DNA of 64,000 nucleotides from Cunninghamia lanceolata (taxonomy: Eukaryota; Streptophyta; Pinopsida; Cupressales; Cupressaceae): NCBI GenBank assembly GCA_027924645.1, contig BSBN01001150.1:310001-374000 (forward strand). Direction: 5' to 3'. Below, piece by piece: positions 36,578-48,544 of the stretch. The notes below the pieces were generated by a model. That model saw only the letters and a list, made by a program, of their open reading frames with translations, was not told where the DNA came from and did not search any database. The position numbers and the translations under genes were made by a program. Each line of letters begins with the position of its first letter. Position 1 is the stretch's first letter.

Positions 36578-36599
36578 GATATGGTCTTTTGACCATATC
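36578..36599. other. Perfect 9-bp stem hairpin after a poly-T run
   Basis: GATATGGTC, loop TTTT, GACCATATC, directly after a 13-base T run. Lies about 115 bp before the 3' LTR of element C. Confidence 0.8.
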
Positions 36600-36714
36600 A
36601 GTTTTGGGGCAAAAGTAGACTCTGTTACCCAGTGGAGAAGGCACTGGTCTGCACCCCAGAGATCTAGGGATCTTGCTATGCCCACAAGGGGCATACATCC
36701 CTAGAAAGAGCCAC

Positions 36715-39574
36715 TGTTGGGACTGAAATTCCCAAGCTACTTTTTGGCAAATATTAAGTTTCAATCATCCAAAGATTTCAGTATGTGAGCATATATGGAA
36801 AGATTCACAGTTGTTTCCAAGCAGAAATTAACAATTGAGTTGATAGAAATATTTGGATTTGATCTATTCTGATTTCTAAAGACTCAATATAACATGGTTG
36901 AAGTGCTCATTAAAGATGAACCGTAAACAAGGAAGTGAAAAGTTACAAACCTTGTTGAAAATAAAGGAAAAATGGCATTAAGTACCAGAGCTGAATATGG
37001 GTGAATTCTTTGTCGAAAATGAATAGGGGTTGCTTTTTGAACCATCTTAAAATTCCCTGTGTTTTGCAAGTTATGTGTGTTTTTGGTAAAATGCATTGTG
37101 GTATGGGTTTGTATGTTTGTATATACAAAGTCTCTCATATACAAAGTGGTTTGTATGTTGTGTCATTGTATGATGCATATGCAAAGTCCATTGTATATCG
37201 GGTCGTGGTATGGTTGCATAAAGGAATCATCGGGTTGATGCATTGTTTACTTGTATGCATTTGGCTAACGTTTTATTGTTACATACAAGGTGGACCCGAC
37301 GAGGTTAAAATTTGAAGTGTATTTTCTGTCGGGTCCGTTGCTTGTATGTTATGTTTGCATGTTTGGCAGAACGCAGTACATACAACACGATATACATTGC
37401 CCGGAACCGAAACAATTATGAATTAACGTTAAGTCTTTGTATGTTTGTGCTTTGTATGTATGTTGCGATATACATACATTGCGGTACATACAAGGCGGTA
37501 TGCATAGCGCGGAACTGAAATGTTATGAAATACGGTTTTATTGTTGTATGTTTTGGAAACATGCATTGCTATATACGTACAACGCGGAACTCAGGAGAGA
37601 GTTAAATATGGTTAAAGGGATGCTTCGGGACTTTATGTATATCGGAGGATGCATTTCACGGTATATACAAGTCGGAATCAAAAGGGGCTACATACTGCGA
37701 TTTATAAAATAAGAAGTCCGAAAGGAAGATACAATTGAATTTGTAAGTATCGGGCATTGTATATGAAGGTTGGATACAAGTAATGTTGTAACATGGAATA
37801 CGAGTGAGGAATAGGGCGGGTCCCGCCGCTTGCATATTGGGCTTGTATAATAACAATGTATATTTTCGATATGCCAGACTATTGTATATACAAGACATGA
37901 CTTGTTATCACCGGTTCTCTTTACCGTTTCTACCAGTCACCTTTTGTATCCAACACAATGTGCATTTTCACATACATTCTTAAAGATACATTTGCGATAT
38001 ACATTTGCATTACACCTTCGGTGAAACAAAATGCACCTTGCGCCGATACTCTACCACCATGCAAACACATAATAACTTATACAAAAACAGAAACCCTATA
38101 ACGACATTAAAATCCGAATGGCTAAGATATTTTTCTGACATTTGAAATATGGGTTTTTGCAGGATATACACAGTGGGGATCAAGTTATATAAATACCCAC
38201 GAAAGGATCTTGAGCAACTGATAAATTATCGATAAGGGAAGTAATTATCTGAGTAAACACATATGTTTAAATGAATTTGTTTTGATCATTTGATCAGAGA
38301 TTAATTTGTGTTTTATCTGGTCTTTTTAGGAATAATAAAGAAACCCTCGAAGGATATTAAGCGGAACTACAGTTAAAGATCTTTGTTTGACCCTAAAATG
38401 GTTATCCATTTGATGATTAAGGACGAGTATTAATTTTCCTAAATCTATTTTATTAAGACAAATACTGTTGTTCAGTTATCAACCGTCACAACTATTGTAA
38501 CTGGTCTGAAGCTTGTATGCTTCTCTTTATAAGAGATGACCAAGACCAAAAAGTAGGAATAGAAGAGAATAGGATAAAACAGGGGGAGATTACAGAATAG
38601 AACAGGGGATACTGTAGATTAGATTTGAACAGCAATGCCAGTTCACTTTTAATATATTTTATTTTTGGTAGATCATGTCCAAGCATTCTCTGATGAAGTC
38701 GAGTCTGTGAACATTAAGCAGTAACTGCATATTTCGGTATCAACTATCTGTTTAATTTATTCAATTATATGACTGTCTCCTTTCAAAGTTTTCTCTGTTA
38801 TTCAATTTGAGTTATCAAGTATATCTTCAAGTTGTCTATACACATTTGCTGTTATAGTGTGATAAGATTAACTGGTTTTTGCTTTCAAAATTAAATCCTT
38901 TAAATCTGTCATAGTAACTGTGAAGACATTGTCATGGATCTGTAAGAAGAGTCATATTGTTAGGGTTTGTATTCTGTCTCCAGTTTTTTGATAAATCTTT
39001 TACAATTGTAGTATTATTCTGATAGGTCCCTTCAAAGAGGGATTAAATCCTTTTAGATGAATGCAGGTAATTTGATTTTATCAATTGGATATATATAAGT
39101 ATGGAATATTAACTATTTCCTTGCAGGGTTTCACAAGTTACATACCTATTTTTTCATCCAAGATAGTTCGAGTTTTTACCAAACAAACAGTCATTTATTT
39201 CATAATCATACTGACTCTATATTCAATAAGGCACTGGTCTAGTATTTTCATTATCACTTATACAAATTCATTTTAGATTTACTTAATTAGATTGCATTAT
39301 TGTTTTAGCATTACAATTTAGATCATTTAGAATTAACTTGCTGTCTTTTCATTTGTTTTATAATTTGTGCCATTATCAACAGTTAGATTAATTCTAATCA
39401 AAGTAGTGATCATCTCTTTATCTGCTTTATTAATTAGAGGTTTACCCGCCTAGGTCTGGCAGAGCCTGAAGTGAAGGGGGTTTAGCCATATCTACCCTGT
39501 GTCAGTTAGCCAAAAACGTCAAGAGAGCCTGGCAACCTCTTAGGGTTAACGACCTGCGTTTTTGAGACCTAACA
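36715..39574 (+). repeat. 3' LTR of element C (2.86 kb)
   Basis: Full-length partner of 31369-34220 with the same termini, followed at once by the target duplication CTTCA. Small differences include an extra AAAG before CCCTCGAAGG near 38339. Confidence 0.92.
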
Positions 39575-39579
39575 CTTCA

Positions 39580-41256
39580 TTCCCTCCAAAAATTTTCTAC
39601 CATCTACCAAGCAAATTCTGGCAGTACTACATACCTTTTCTTCCACCTCCTTCAAGGGCTTCAACTTATGATGAACTCCATCGTTTGTTAGGGGATGTGT
39701 TTGCACAGCCATCATGGACAACGCTCCTATCATACTGCCACGGCCTCCCCAACAACATATGACATGCATCCATCGATATGATATCACATAGCACCTCATC
39801 ATGGTAGTCACCAATCTTGAACTTAGCTAAACACTACTCATTGACCAAAGCTCTATGGTCCTTCTGCAACCATGCGATCCGATATGGATGTGGATGCTTT
39901 CTTCTTGTCAACCATCTCTTCTGAAACAAGATTGTCAATATTTCCACTGTCAATAATAATATCACAACACTTATCTTCACATTTGCACCTTGTGCGGAAT
40001 AGACTCTTCCGCTGATTGGGTTCTTTCTCCTCATTCAACAAAGTTCTTTTGACAACTAGGGTTTCTCCCCTTTCAGCATCTTCAGAACGCTCAAACTGTG
40101 TATCTTCATGTACATGTGCAACTCGTGCATTACCTTCAGGTCTTCTATTTGTCCTTGATGTTGCGGACACTCGTATGCTCGATGCCCTTCTCCACATTGG
40201 AAACATGTTCCTCTGAAACCTCCTCTTCCAGGTCCTTGCCCAGGTCGGCCTCTTCCTCTTCCTCTTCTTGTTTGCTCACCATTGTTCTGGTCACAAGGGC
40301 GGTAGGCATTATCCCCTCACTGATTTCGACTGGTGCCAGCGTCTTCATTTTTCTTTTGATCTTCATTACGGCCTCCATAGGGTCTTCCACCAGTCCTTTC
40401 GCTTTGATCTCTTCCCCTTTGCTTGCTATCAAATCTTTTATTCAGCTTCTCTTCCACCTTCAGGGAAAACTGGTATGCATTTTCTATGGTGGTCATTCTG
40501 ACCAGGCTCAGCTCCTCTTGAATACTTGGCCTCAACCCATTAATGTAACAGGCTAGCTTCTCCTTATTAGCCTCTGCATGGCCTGTCCTGATAGTAATCT
40601 TATAAAACTCTTCTGTATACTCCTTGACAGACTTGTTACCTTGCTTCAATCCTTGCAGCTTCTTCAGCAACTCCATCTCATAGTCCACAGGAATGAATTG
40701 CTTCTTCAGTTTCTCCACCATCCGATCCCATCTGGGAATCTTTCCTTTTCCTCTTCTATTTCTCTCCAACTGGACCTCCTTCCACCAAATACTGGCATGG
40801 CCCTTCAGCTTTGTCTTTGCAAACTTGACCCGATCTGGGTCCTCCACATCTTCATACTCGAAATACTCCATGTCATTGATCTAATCAATAAGTTGTTCCG
40901 AATTCAAATCTCCAAAATATGTAGAAACTTTGATTTTGGGCCTCTTTCTGATATTCGAAATGGCCCTCAACAACCTAACTTCTGCAGGATCTCCTGCAGC
41001 TTCTTGTTCTTCCTCAGATAGCTCTTCTTCAGCTTCATCTTCGCTTTTTTCTCTTGTTCTCGGCTCAAACCCTCTTCGTAGCTCCTCTTGCAATGCATCG
41101 ATTTGTCTTTGTAGGGCTCTAAAACCCTCTTCCGTCAAAGCATTCCTCCCAATACAATTTCTTCGTGGAGGCATCTTGATCTCCACAGCAAACCCACAAC
41201 CTCAGGTCCTGGTGCAAATTGCCTCACAGTCGGCGATCTGTGTACACACCTAGGAA
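39580..41256 (-). pseudogene. Element B gag and protease
   Basis: Minus-strand reading: gag N-terminus (41186 down to 40881, MPPRRNCIGRNALTEEGFRA), a TAG where relatives have Trp (LID.INDMEYFE near 40880), the gag core (40871-40317) with KLKGHASIWWKE and a basic tail, and a degraded knuckle near 40200. The protease at 40206-39853 keeps DIIIDSGNIDNLVS. The end (VCSTARICLVDGRKFLEGMK) runs into the element C insertion site. The KRTLLNEEKEPNQRKSLF block matches KRTLL and QRKTLF in the first gypsy element, so the two belong to related chromovirus lineages. Confidence 0.85.
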
Positions 41257-41261
41257 CCCTT

Positions 41262-41273
41262 GCTCTAATACCA
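41262..41273 (-). other. Primer binding site of element B
   Basis: TGGTATTAGAGC on the minus strand, two bases from the 5' LTR: the initiator-Met type site (TGGTATCAGAGC) with one C-to-T change. Confidence 0.8.
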
Positions 41274-41275
41274 CT

Positions 41276-42149
41276 TGATGAAGGAGGTAATTCAAAAAAC
41301 ACACAACAATAGAAATTGTACAAAAAATTGAATGATCTTTTATTGATATGGGCAAAATATTACATTACAGAAGCTCAAATACAATCAGAGGATGAATCCT
41401 CTACAGGCTGCATCACATTACAGCTTCCTATCTCCAGACTCTGGAATCATCTGCCTTCTATAAACCCCAAATCAGCTAGGGTTTCTGTTTTCCCGCCTAT
41501 TCTTGACTCTACACTATTCTCCTTTAACTCTGCTTCTGCCCAGGGTTCCCAAAATAGTCATAAATAGCACTTTTTGGCGGCCTCCAGCTAAATTTCAAAA
41601 TTTGCAACTCCCTCCAAAAGTAGGTCAACTTCCGGGAAGCATAACTTTTGATTCGGGTGTCCGATTGATGAACCGTTTTAAGCGCCAGGAAGCTCGCGGT
41701 GTGAACTATCACGCCGGAAATCCGTAAACAGATTTCTGTCAACTTTTAGGATGTTATGGGATGTTTTAGTGCCTCATATCTCATTTCAGAAATTTTCAGG
41801 GGCTTTTCGGAAAACAAAATTTTTAATATCTTTTAACTCACAAATGATTTTTGCCTGATTCCTTCACCAAAGGTCTTATATTTCCATTATGAAGCTTTTT
41901 GCAAGTTTTCACCTCAATCCGTGTCCAAATGCAAACTTTCCTAAAATGGCAGGTAAACTTTCCAAAACTAGCAGTTTGCTATTTTTAGTAGTTTTGGAAA
42001 AAATTGAAAGTCCTACATCATTATTCAGGATATTATGGAACCAAAAACACTAATTATGTAAAGAAATGAAAACAACTACAATGATTTTGAATTAACTTCT
42101 TTTTGGGTGATGCAAGATTGCCCTTACACCACTGGATGCTCTTGCATCA
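41276..42149 (-). repeat. 5' LTR of element B
   Basis: 874 bp from TGATGAAGGAGGTA to GCTCTTGCATCA on the + strand; partner of 27610-28474. Confidence 0.9.
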
Positions 42150-43070
42150 ACATCGTACACTTTCTTTTTTAATGAGATGACCACAAAATTTAATAAAAAT
42201 GTTTGAGTTCTAATAAGTATCTTTTGGGCTATTAAAACTCCTAGTACCTTGATTCCTTGTTGATATGTACCCACCAATTGGAAAGTTGGAGGCCAAATGG
42301 TCGGCTTGCCTAGATTTCTCCAAGTGTCTTCTAGAAGTACATTCACATGAGACCCTCCATTAATAATTGTGTTAGTGAGATTCCTTCCAAGGATCTCCAT
42401 GTGCACCACAACTGGTTTCTTTGCCAAGTTAGCCATTAGTAATGTGGGATCGATAACTTGGTCTCTGGACAATGGAGGTTTAGATATGGGGTCTTAAATC
42501 TCTAGATTCTAAATGGGTTGTAGCATGCCCCGTCTCATCCTTCCCAGATATAATATTAGTCATAGCATTTCAGAGTTTAGGAATACTTTGTAATAAATCC
42601 ACTACTTGAATTGGTACAGTAGTTTGAAGTACTTTCCTTGCAATAATTTTATTGGATTGCAATTGGTTTGTTATCGTACTTGCATTTGCATGAGTGGTAG
42701 CATTTGTTATCCACAGCATGCTCCACCTCGATTCTAGCTTCACAAAGTATTTCTTTTTCTATACGTGGGTCTAGGTACATAACCTTCTTTGCTTGGGCTC
42801 CAGTAACGGTCAATACTTTGTTGTGGGGATTTTGTTTCTAACATTGGATGCCTTCATGGTCTCCTAATCCACACCATTTGCAGAGTAATCCTATTTTGTT
42901 TTGGTTGTTGTGGAAGTCTCTTGCCAAATGTCCCCATTCATCACATTGCTAACATTGTATAATGGGATGACCTTTGGAGTTGTATTGTACTTGACTCCGA
43001 CCTCCCTCTTTTTTATTCTAATAGTTGCCTAGAGATGTGTTCATGTTATTTTGTGGCTTTGGCTGGGTGT

Positions 43071-43166
43071 TGGGTGGAGTGGATTGCTCTCCTTGTGTGA
43101 AGAGCACACAAACAGGATATTGGGTGGAGTGGACTGCTCTCCTTGTGTGAAGAGCACTTGTGTGCT
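43071..43166. repeat. 50-bp tandem duplication in A-prime gag
   Basis: TGGGTGGAGTGGAT(C)TGCTCTCC is repeated with a 50-bp period from 43071 and 43121. It lies in the knuckle-adjacent coding remnant. Fifty is not a multiple of three, so it would have shifted the frame. Confidence 0.85.
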
Positions 43167-44319
43167 CTTGCTCTTTAGATTGTATGGAGTTTGGACACTC
43201 TTTTATTGAATGACCCACAACTTGGAAAATATCATAGAACATTTTTCTGGGACAATTAGCTTTGGTGTGACCTTGACTTTTGTAATCAATACACCATAGT
43301 TCTTTACTAGTTGCTTTCTTCCTTTCAATTCCTTCATCATTCAGAGCATGTCTCTCCTAAGTGCTTTTACTGTTTCCACTTCATTTTCATTTCTTCCGTT
43401 TAATCCATCATCTTTATCCATTTTTTCTTTTAGATCATGAAGACATCTTATCCTCACTTTCTATATCCATTGCTCTATTATACATTTTAGCATATGATGG
43501 TGGTATAACTTTCATCTTTTTCTTAATAAAGGGATAAGGCCTTCAATGAATCATCTTTTCTTTAAACCATCAATAGACTTTTTTTTTTCTAATTTTACAA
43601 ATAATTCTTTGAGCCTTCGATTATAAGCTCTTACATTTTCATACTTACCTTATCTTCTATTGTAGATTTCTGCTATGTTTTTTTTGTCATCTTGAAGTAG
43701 TTTGAATTCTTCTTTGAAGTCCTTTTAATTTCTCCCATGTATTTCAAGAGGTTGGTTTAATCTCTGTGCACCAATCAATGGCCACACCTCTCAGGGTGGC
43801 TGGCAAAGACTGTAGCCAATATGTTTTATCGTCTTTTCCATTTGCTGCCCAAATCGTTTCACGTCTTGTAGTGTCTTATGGGATTATTTGATCTATTCCC
43901 TATAAACTTAGGTAGCTTTTACGTTTCTACATTTGGGCTTGATGGTGGAGTCACCATAATTTTACCTTGATGCAAACTTAGTGCCTAGAACTTGCTCTTT
44001 AAGGAGTTTTGGTTCAGATCTTTTCATGTTCCTTCAACACTCATCAGACACATGGGAATCCTCTACTCTTCCTACATCTTCAGCCTTCCGTACACTTGTT
44101 TCACCTTTAGGCTCTCTTTTGTACGCTCCAACCTTTAGCCTTGGAGTTTTTGGCTCAATTTCTTCTTCTATTAGCAACTCCTCGATGCTTCGAAGGTTGC
44201 TCTCATGTGCTTCCCTTTCTCTGTCTGTGAAGGAGTTTGTTTCCCAATGAAGGCTCTCATCATCGAGAGGAGACAATATGGATTCTTTGTACTAAACTTG
44301 GGTTGCAAGGTCGACCCAT

Positions 44320-44457
44320 GCTTTGTTCGATAATGGAAGGTGTCTTTCTATTGCCACCCACTCTTCCTTTGCATGGTTATTTGTTGCGGCTTTGTTCGAA
44401 AATGGAAGACGTCTTGCTATTGCCATCCACTCTCCCTTAGTATGGTTATTTGTAGCA
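44320..44457 (-). repeat. 69-bp in-frame duplication in A-prime gag
   Basis: Two copies starting GCTTTGTTCGA at 44320 and 44389. On the minus strand this doubles a 23-residue block (TNNHTKGEWMAIARRLP / NNHAKEEWVAIERHLP). Element A has the block once, so the duplication is private to A-prime. Confidence 0.85.
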
Positions 44458-45000
44458 GTTTGAGTGTTTGATATATTTTCTCCCAACCATGACTCCGACT
44501 CACGCTCCAACTCCGACTGTTGCTTTGGGATCCATTCTCTTTGCTCAACCAACCTTAGAGATCATTTGATCTCTTGATCTTGACCATGTTGTGGTCTCTT
44601 CTTGCCTTTATTGGCATCTAAGGGCATAAATATCTAAAATCAAACTTGACTTCTTTAAGGCAATGATGCCAACATTTACTCTTCTATATGATAAAACTAA
44701 TACTTGAACTAATAAACATAAATAATAATACATACCAAATAGAGTAGTAAAAATATATCTTTATTCACATGTAGTTCTTATAGAAGTATACTAGAGATAA
44801 TCAGCTAATGACCAGATTGCTTTCCCTGACTACACAAAGTCTATTTAAAGAACTCGACGGTTGCCAAATAGAACACGACTGTCTACCAACTAACTCCTAT
44901 AAACTACCAGAAATCTTGCAAACAATTAATACTTAGTTAGATACAACCATATTAACAAAACATAATAAAGGCATTGCATGCTAACTACAATTAGCTATCA

Positions 45001-46335
45001 AAGACTATTCATAATGCCTAGTTGTCGAGGTCCTATTGTGTGTACTGTAGATGCTATATTTCATCATCTAGAGGTTGATATGAACCAGATCTAGGCACTA
45101 GCAAAGTGACAGCGACAATCCTTGTTTTAGATGAAAGGTATGAACATAGTCTACATGAAACAAAGATAAAGAAATTATGTTGAATATTATTCATGTTTAT
45201 TGTTCTGGTAATGTCAAAGGGCAATGTATAGTTGCCTGACAAGGGTAAGGAAGAAGCAATTTAGAGTACTGTGACTTACGATAACTCTAAGTTGACATTG
45301 AGATAAACAATGGTCTTTCTTTGGTTGAAGTTAATTCTCAGGTTCCTGTGTCAAGTATCATCCTAGAGGCTTTGTTTATAGAACCTACAAAACCCAAATA
45401 GATGCAATTGATTTCAAACACAATGATGTAGATGCAGGTATTCAAAATAACTATGAACTTTATTGTAGACACAACCGAGGTGCAACAATCAAATCAGAAA
45501 GCTAAATCAAGTTTGAAATTGATAAATCGTAAAACTTAAAAACACACGTATGCTTACTGGGAAAGTTCAAAAAAACATAAAAGGACAACAAATATTGATT
45601 GCAAGTGGAAGTATTGGAGTTTTAGTTTCTTTCCATTTACTTGAAAGATATATTTGGAAGAATAATTGAGACACTTGCAAAATTAACAGATAGGTGAGAA
45701 TTTACATCGGGAATGGTAAGTTTCTCCTTATTTGTAAGTAACTCCTCAAGCCTTGTTTAAACTCTAGCTGGACTGGAGTCGGTGTGGGGTTTGATGTTTT
45801 TGCTTTGCCCTCTGCATGACTATATAAGACAATTATATTTGTCTCCTGGCCTTTCGCCTGTTTTTGTAGGCCTTGCCCTGTTTTCTAAGGCCCAAATCAA
45901 TTGGTTGTCGAGTCTTGGCTAGTTGTTTATTGTTCTAGGCTCTCTCTGTTTAAGAGAGTGCAAAATATAAGGCCTTATTTCTTGGCCTTGTTTTTGTTTC
46001 CATAACTATTGACAAGTTGTTTGCTTGGTACTTCTCTATCTTTAGATTGTGAATGGGCCTGTAACTGAACCTTGATTAACTGATACAAAAAACATAATTG
46101 TCGGTTGTTGTAGTATTGAAGTGATCAATCCAAAGTGTAGGTGATAGGGATATATCATACAAGTTCTAATATTTGTAGTTGGTACAATTGATATCCATAC
46201 TATTGGTAAGATTTTGAGCCATGTTGATGGTTTGGGTTTGGGTTCAAGTTTGGTAGTTCACTAATTTTTTCCTCATGTTTGGCTATATATATATTACACA
46301 ATTTACAGAATTGAATACAAAATTGAGAAGCCAGA
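45001..46335. other. Intronic sequence, nothing recognised
   Basis: AT-rich with no boundary, domain or repeat that I could support. Confidence 0.4.
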
Positions 46336-46339
46336 CAGT

Positions 46340-46870
46340 TGCTAATTCAATGTAGGCTCTTTGCCATGTTGAAGGGAATTCTGTTTTAAAACCAAAATTT
46401 GTGCATGCCTTATCTGCTTCTTGGTGCACCTCCTTGTTCTACCCTACACCTTTCAATGAATGTTGTACTCCATATATGTTTCTAGGTACAAAAAAGCTTT
46501 GTGACTGGGCTTTTCTTGAACCTAATGAGGTGGATGAGCCTCATGTGCATGGGCCACGACTAGAGCCCACAATTCCTGCCATATCTACCTCCATTTCTAT
46601 TGGCATGTTAGGATTAATGGCTGCTACCATGGCTTCTTGTATCCTTGCACTCTCTAGTTTCTTCTCATCCAACAATGCAATGACTACACACATTTCTTGG
46701 TTTGCCTTTTTCATGGCTTTTTCACATGGCTTGCTGTTGTGGCAAAAAATGAATTCAATATGGTTCTTGAGGCGATTGATCATCCATTAAGCCTCTTGGA
46801 GCATAAGAGGCCAGTTACACTCCTAGATATTGGTCCCATTACTACATATTTCCAAGTGGGGCCATGACTT
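46340..46870 (-). pseudogene. Second hAT transposase fragment (N-terminal part)
   Basis: Homologous to 9985-10500. The minus-strand frame 46541-46783 has CHNSKPCEKAMKKANQEM and LLDEKKLESARIQEA, matching the BED-linker region of the copy at 9397-10560 (CRNAKPCEEAL, LDEKKLERAKTQAA). The DUF659 and downstream parts are absent. Confidence 0.7.
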
Positions 46871-47495
46871 TCACTAATTAATACTAAAAGCTTGATGCAA
46901 GGCCGGATGCCTTTGCATTTAACTTGCAACATGTTTAAATACCAAAAAAACAATGTTTAAAAGAAATAATTGTAGTTAGTGTGCAATGCCTGTTAACAAT
47001 GCACTAAAAATCAAGATTTTTTTTAATAATAATTGTTGATCATTTTCGCAAGGTATTTGTTTTGTTGGAAATTTGTGGATTGTTTTTTATTGTTTGAAAA
47101 TTGCATGATATTTGGAAAATCACAGGCGGATTTTTTTGAAGAATTGCAACAGATTTTTTTAGTAAAAATCGCAAATCATGCCATTCTTTCTTTCAGAAAA
47201 TTGTGGAGGATTTTAAAAAAAAGTTGCGGATTTTGTTAAAAATTGCAATTGGCGGGAAAATAAAAAGTGCGCTATGGTTTCAAGGGTCTCCAGGTTGCAC
47301 CAACAAGGATTTAACAATATTTAAAAATATTTTTTCTATTGAAAATCTTCATTGCGGCCAAGGCAAGGGTATCGATAGTATTTGAAAATATTTTCTTTTT
47401 AATATTTGGGCACACATTTTTTTTAGCGAAGTTAGTAGAGGCATTTATTTTTTCCTTCTCCAAGATTGTAGGTTGCGAGAGAAGAAAAAGTATTA

Positions 47496-48470
47496 ATGGC
47501 CTCGTTGCCCAACATCATGTTGGAAGGCAATAAAAAATTCTATGGTAAAAATTACAATATGCGGAAGCAACGTATGTTGACAACTTTCAAGTAAAGATGC
47601 CTCAAAAAAATTGTTATCGGTAAAGATTCTTGTCCAAAGATTGTGGATAAAGACCACGACGAATTTCATAAACGTGACAGAGAAGAAGCCATGTTGATTA
47701 ATTTGTTTGTGATAGATGAAATGCTTCTTGAAGTTTAGTTAGGGATGACTTTGGCTAAAATTTAGAAACATCTGCAAGATCTAAAGGAGACTTCAAACAA
47801 GGGCAGAGCCTTCTTTCTGAACAATATGTTATTTTCAGTTAGAGTGGATAAGAAAGTGTCCTTGTAGGAGCATTTACTCAAGATCAAGGACATCAAAGAT
47901 CAATTGTAAGCCATTGGTTGGAAAATGGAAGAATACATGGTGGTAATCACGTTGAAAAGCTTACCACGTGCTTATGAACATTTTATTGAGACATTCAATA
48001 TCATCCCTACGGATGTTGACCTGAAGTTTGAAGAGCTGTGTAGTAAGCTCTTACATTAGGATAGATGGAAGAAACAATTTAGTAGTAGCAGTGAGACAAA
48101 AGGTGTGGAACAGGGATTTGTAGCCAAAGATAAGGGCAAAGGCAAATGGTCATAGAAGAAAATGACAAGACATCAACGAGGATGCAACAAAGAATCTGAA
48201 GAACTTTGTCATTATTGTGGTAAGATGGGTCATATGAAGAAGCATTGTAGAAAAAGGTTCGCTGACCAAAAAACTAACTAGGGAGGCCCTGAGCAAAATG
48301 CTCATATCGTAGACCATTCGAAGGAGTCAACTTTTATGCATTCGTGGCCAAAAGATCAGTAGACCAATCCAAGTCATCTGCATGATACATAGATTCAAGA
48401 GCATCACTTCACTTCACCAACAAGAAGGATTGGTTCACGGAGTACATTGCTTGCTCTTATTGCAGTTTTT
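47496..48470 (+). pseudogene. Old copia gag and protease start
   Basis: From the ATG at 47496 one frame gives a Ty1/copia gag (MASLPNIMLEGNKKFYGKNY, then LKSLPRAYEHFIETF), a Lys-rich tail and a CCHC knuckle CHYCGKMGHMKKHC near 48212. Another frame continues into a protease start YIDSRASLHFTNKKDW near 48386, where relatives have DSGAS. Eight in-frame stops (six TAG, two TAA) interrupt gag, most in contexts where Gln is expected. The rest of the element, minus integrase, resumes at about 54242 beyond the second copia. Confidence 0.75.
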
Positions 48471-48544
48471 CGAAAAACCCAGTATGCTCTTCTTTTGCAT
48501 CTTCAGATGATCTGGAGAATCAGAAAAGTTCGACGGAAATATTT

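Larger units (their letters stand above)
31369..39574 (+). mobile_element. Element C: large-LTR non-autonomous retrotransposon (LARD-like)
   Basis: Complete 8,206-bp element with 2,852- and 2,860-bp LTRs (TGTTGGGACT to GAGACCTAACA) and a perfect 5-bp target duplication CTTCA (31364-31368 and 39575-39579). The internal region (34221-36714, about 2.5 kb) has a primer site, a tandem leader and acidic coiled-coil ORFs, but no protease, RT, RNase H or integrase. LTRs differ at roughly 3% of sites in the first 190 bp by eye, fewer than those of B, which fits its place inside B. The primer-site type resembles the Ogre/Tat gypsy lineage, so a Tat-like partner may have moved it (inference). Confidence 0.93.
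27610..42149 (-). mobile_element. Element B: Ty3/gypsy chromovirus, interrupted by element C
   Basis: A minus-strand gypsy element with LTRs at 27610-28474 and 41276-42149, a primer site at 41262-41273, gag, protease, RT, RNase H, integrase and chromodomain. Its protease-RT linker is split by element C at 31368/39575. Joining 27605-27609 to 42150 restores the order seen in the intact relative at 16790-16810 (CCCAATA..., then GTAC.CTTTC). So B inserted inside the protease end of A-prime. The flanking pentamers GCCTC and ACATC are only partly alike, so the target duplication has decayed. Confidence 0.9.
42150..45000 (-). mobile_element. Element A-prime, 5' portion with LTR
   Basis: Continues A-prime beyond element B. 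The protease frame (42472 downward) has TIINGGSHVNVL, i.e. the active Asp replaced by Asn, and is cut by B after VYDV. A zinc-knuckle remnant VVGHSIKECP lies at 43018-43242 and a gag N-terminal block at 44292-44552. The primer-like AAGGCAATGATGCCAA is at 44657-44672, followed by an LTR at about 44673-45000 that aligns with both LTRs of element A. It is more diverged than A itself. Confidence 0.75.
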
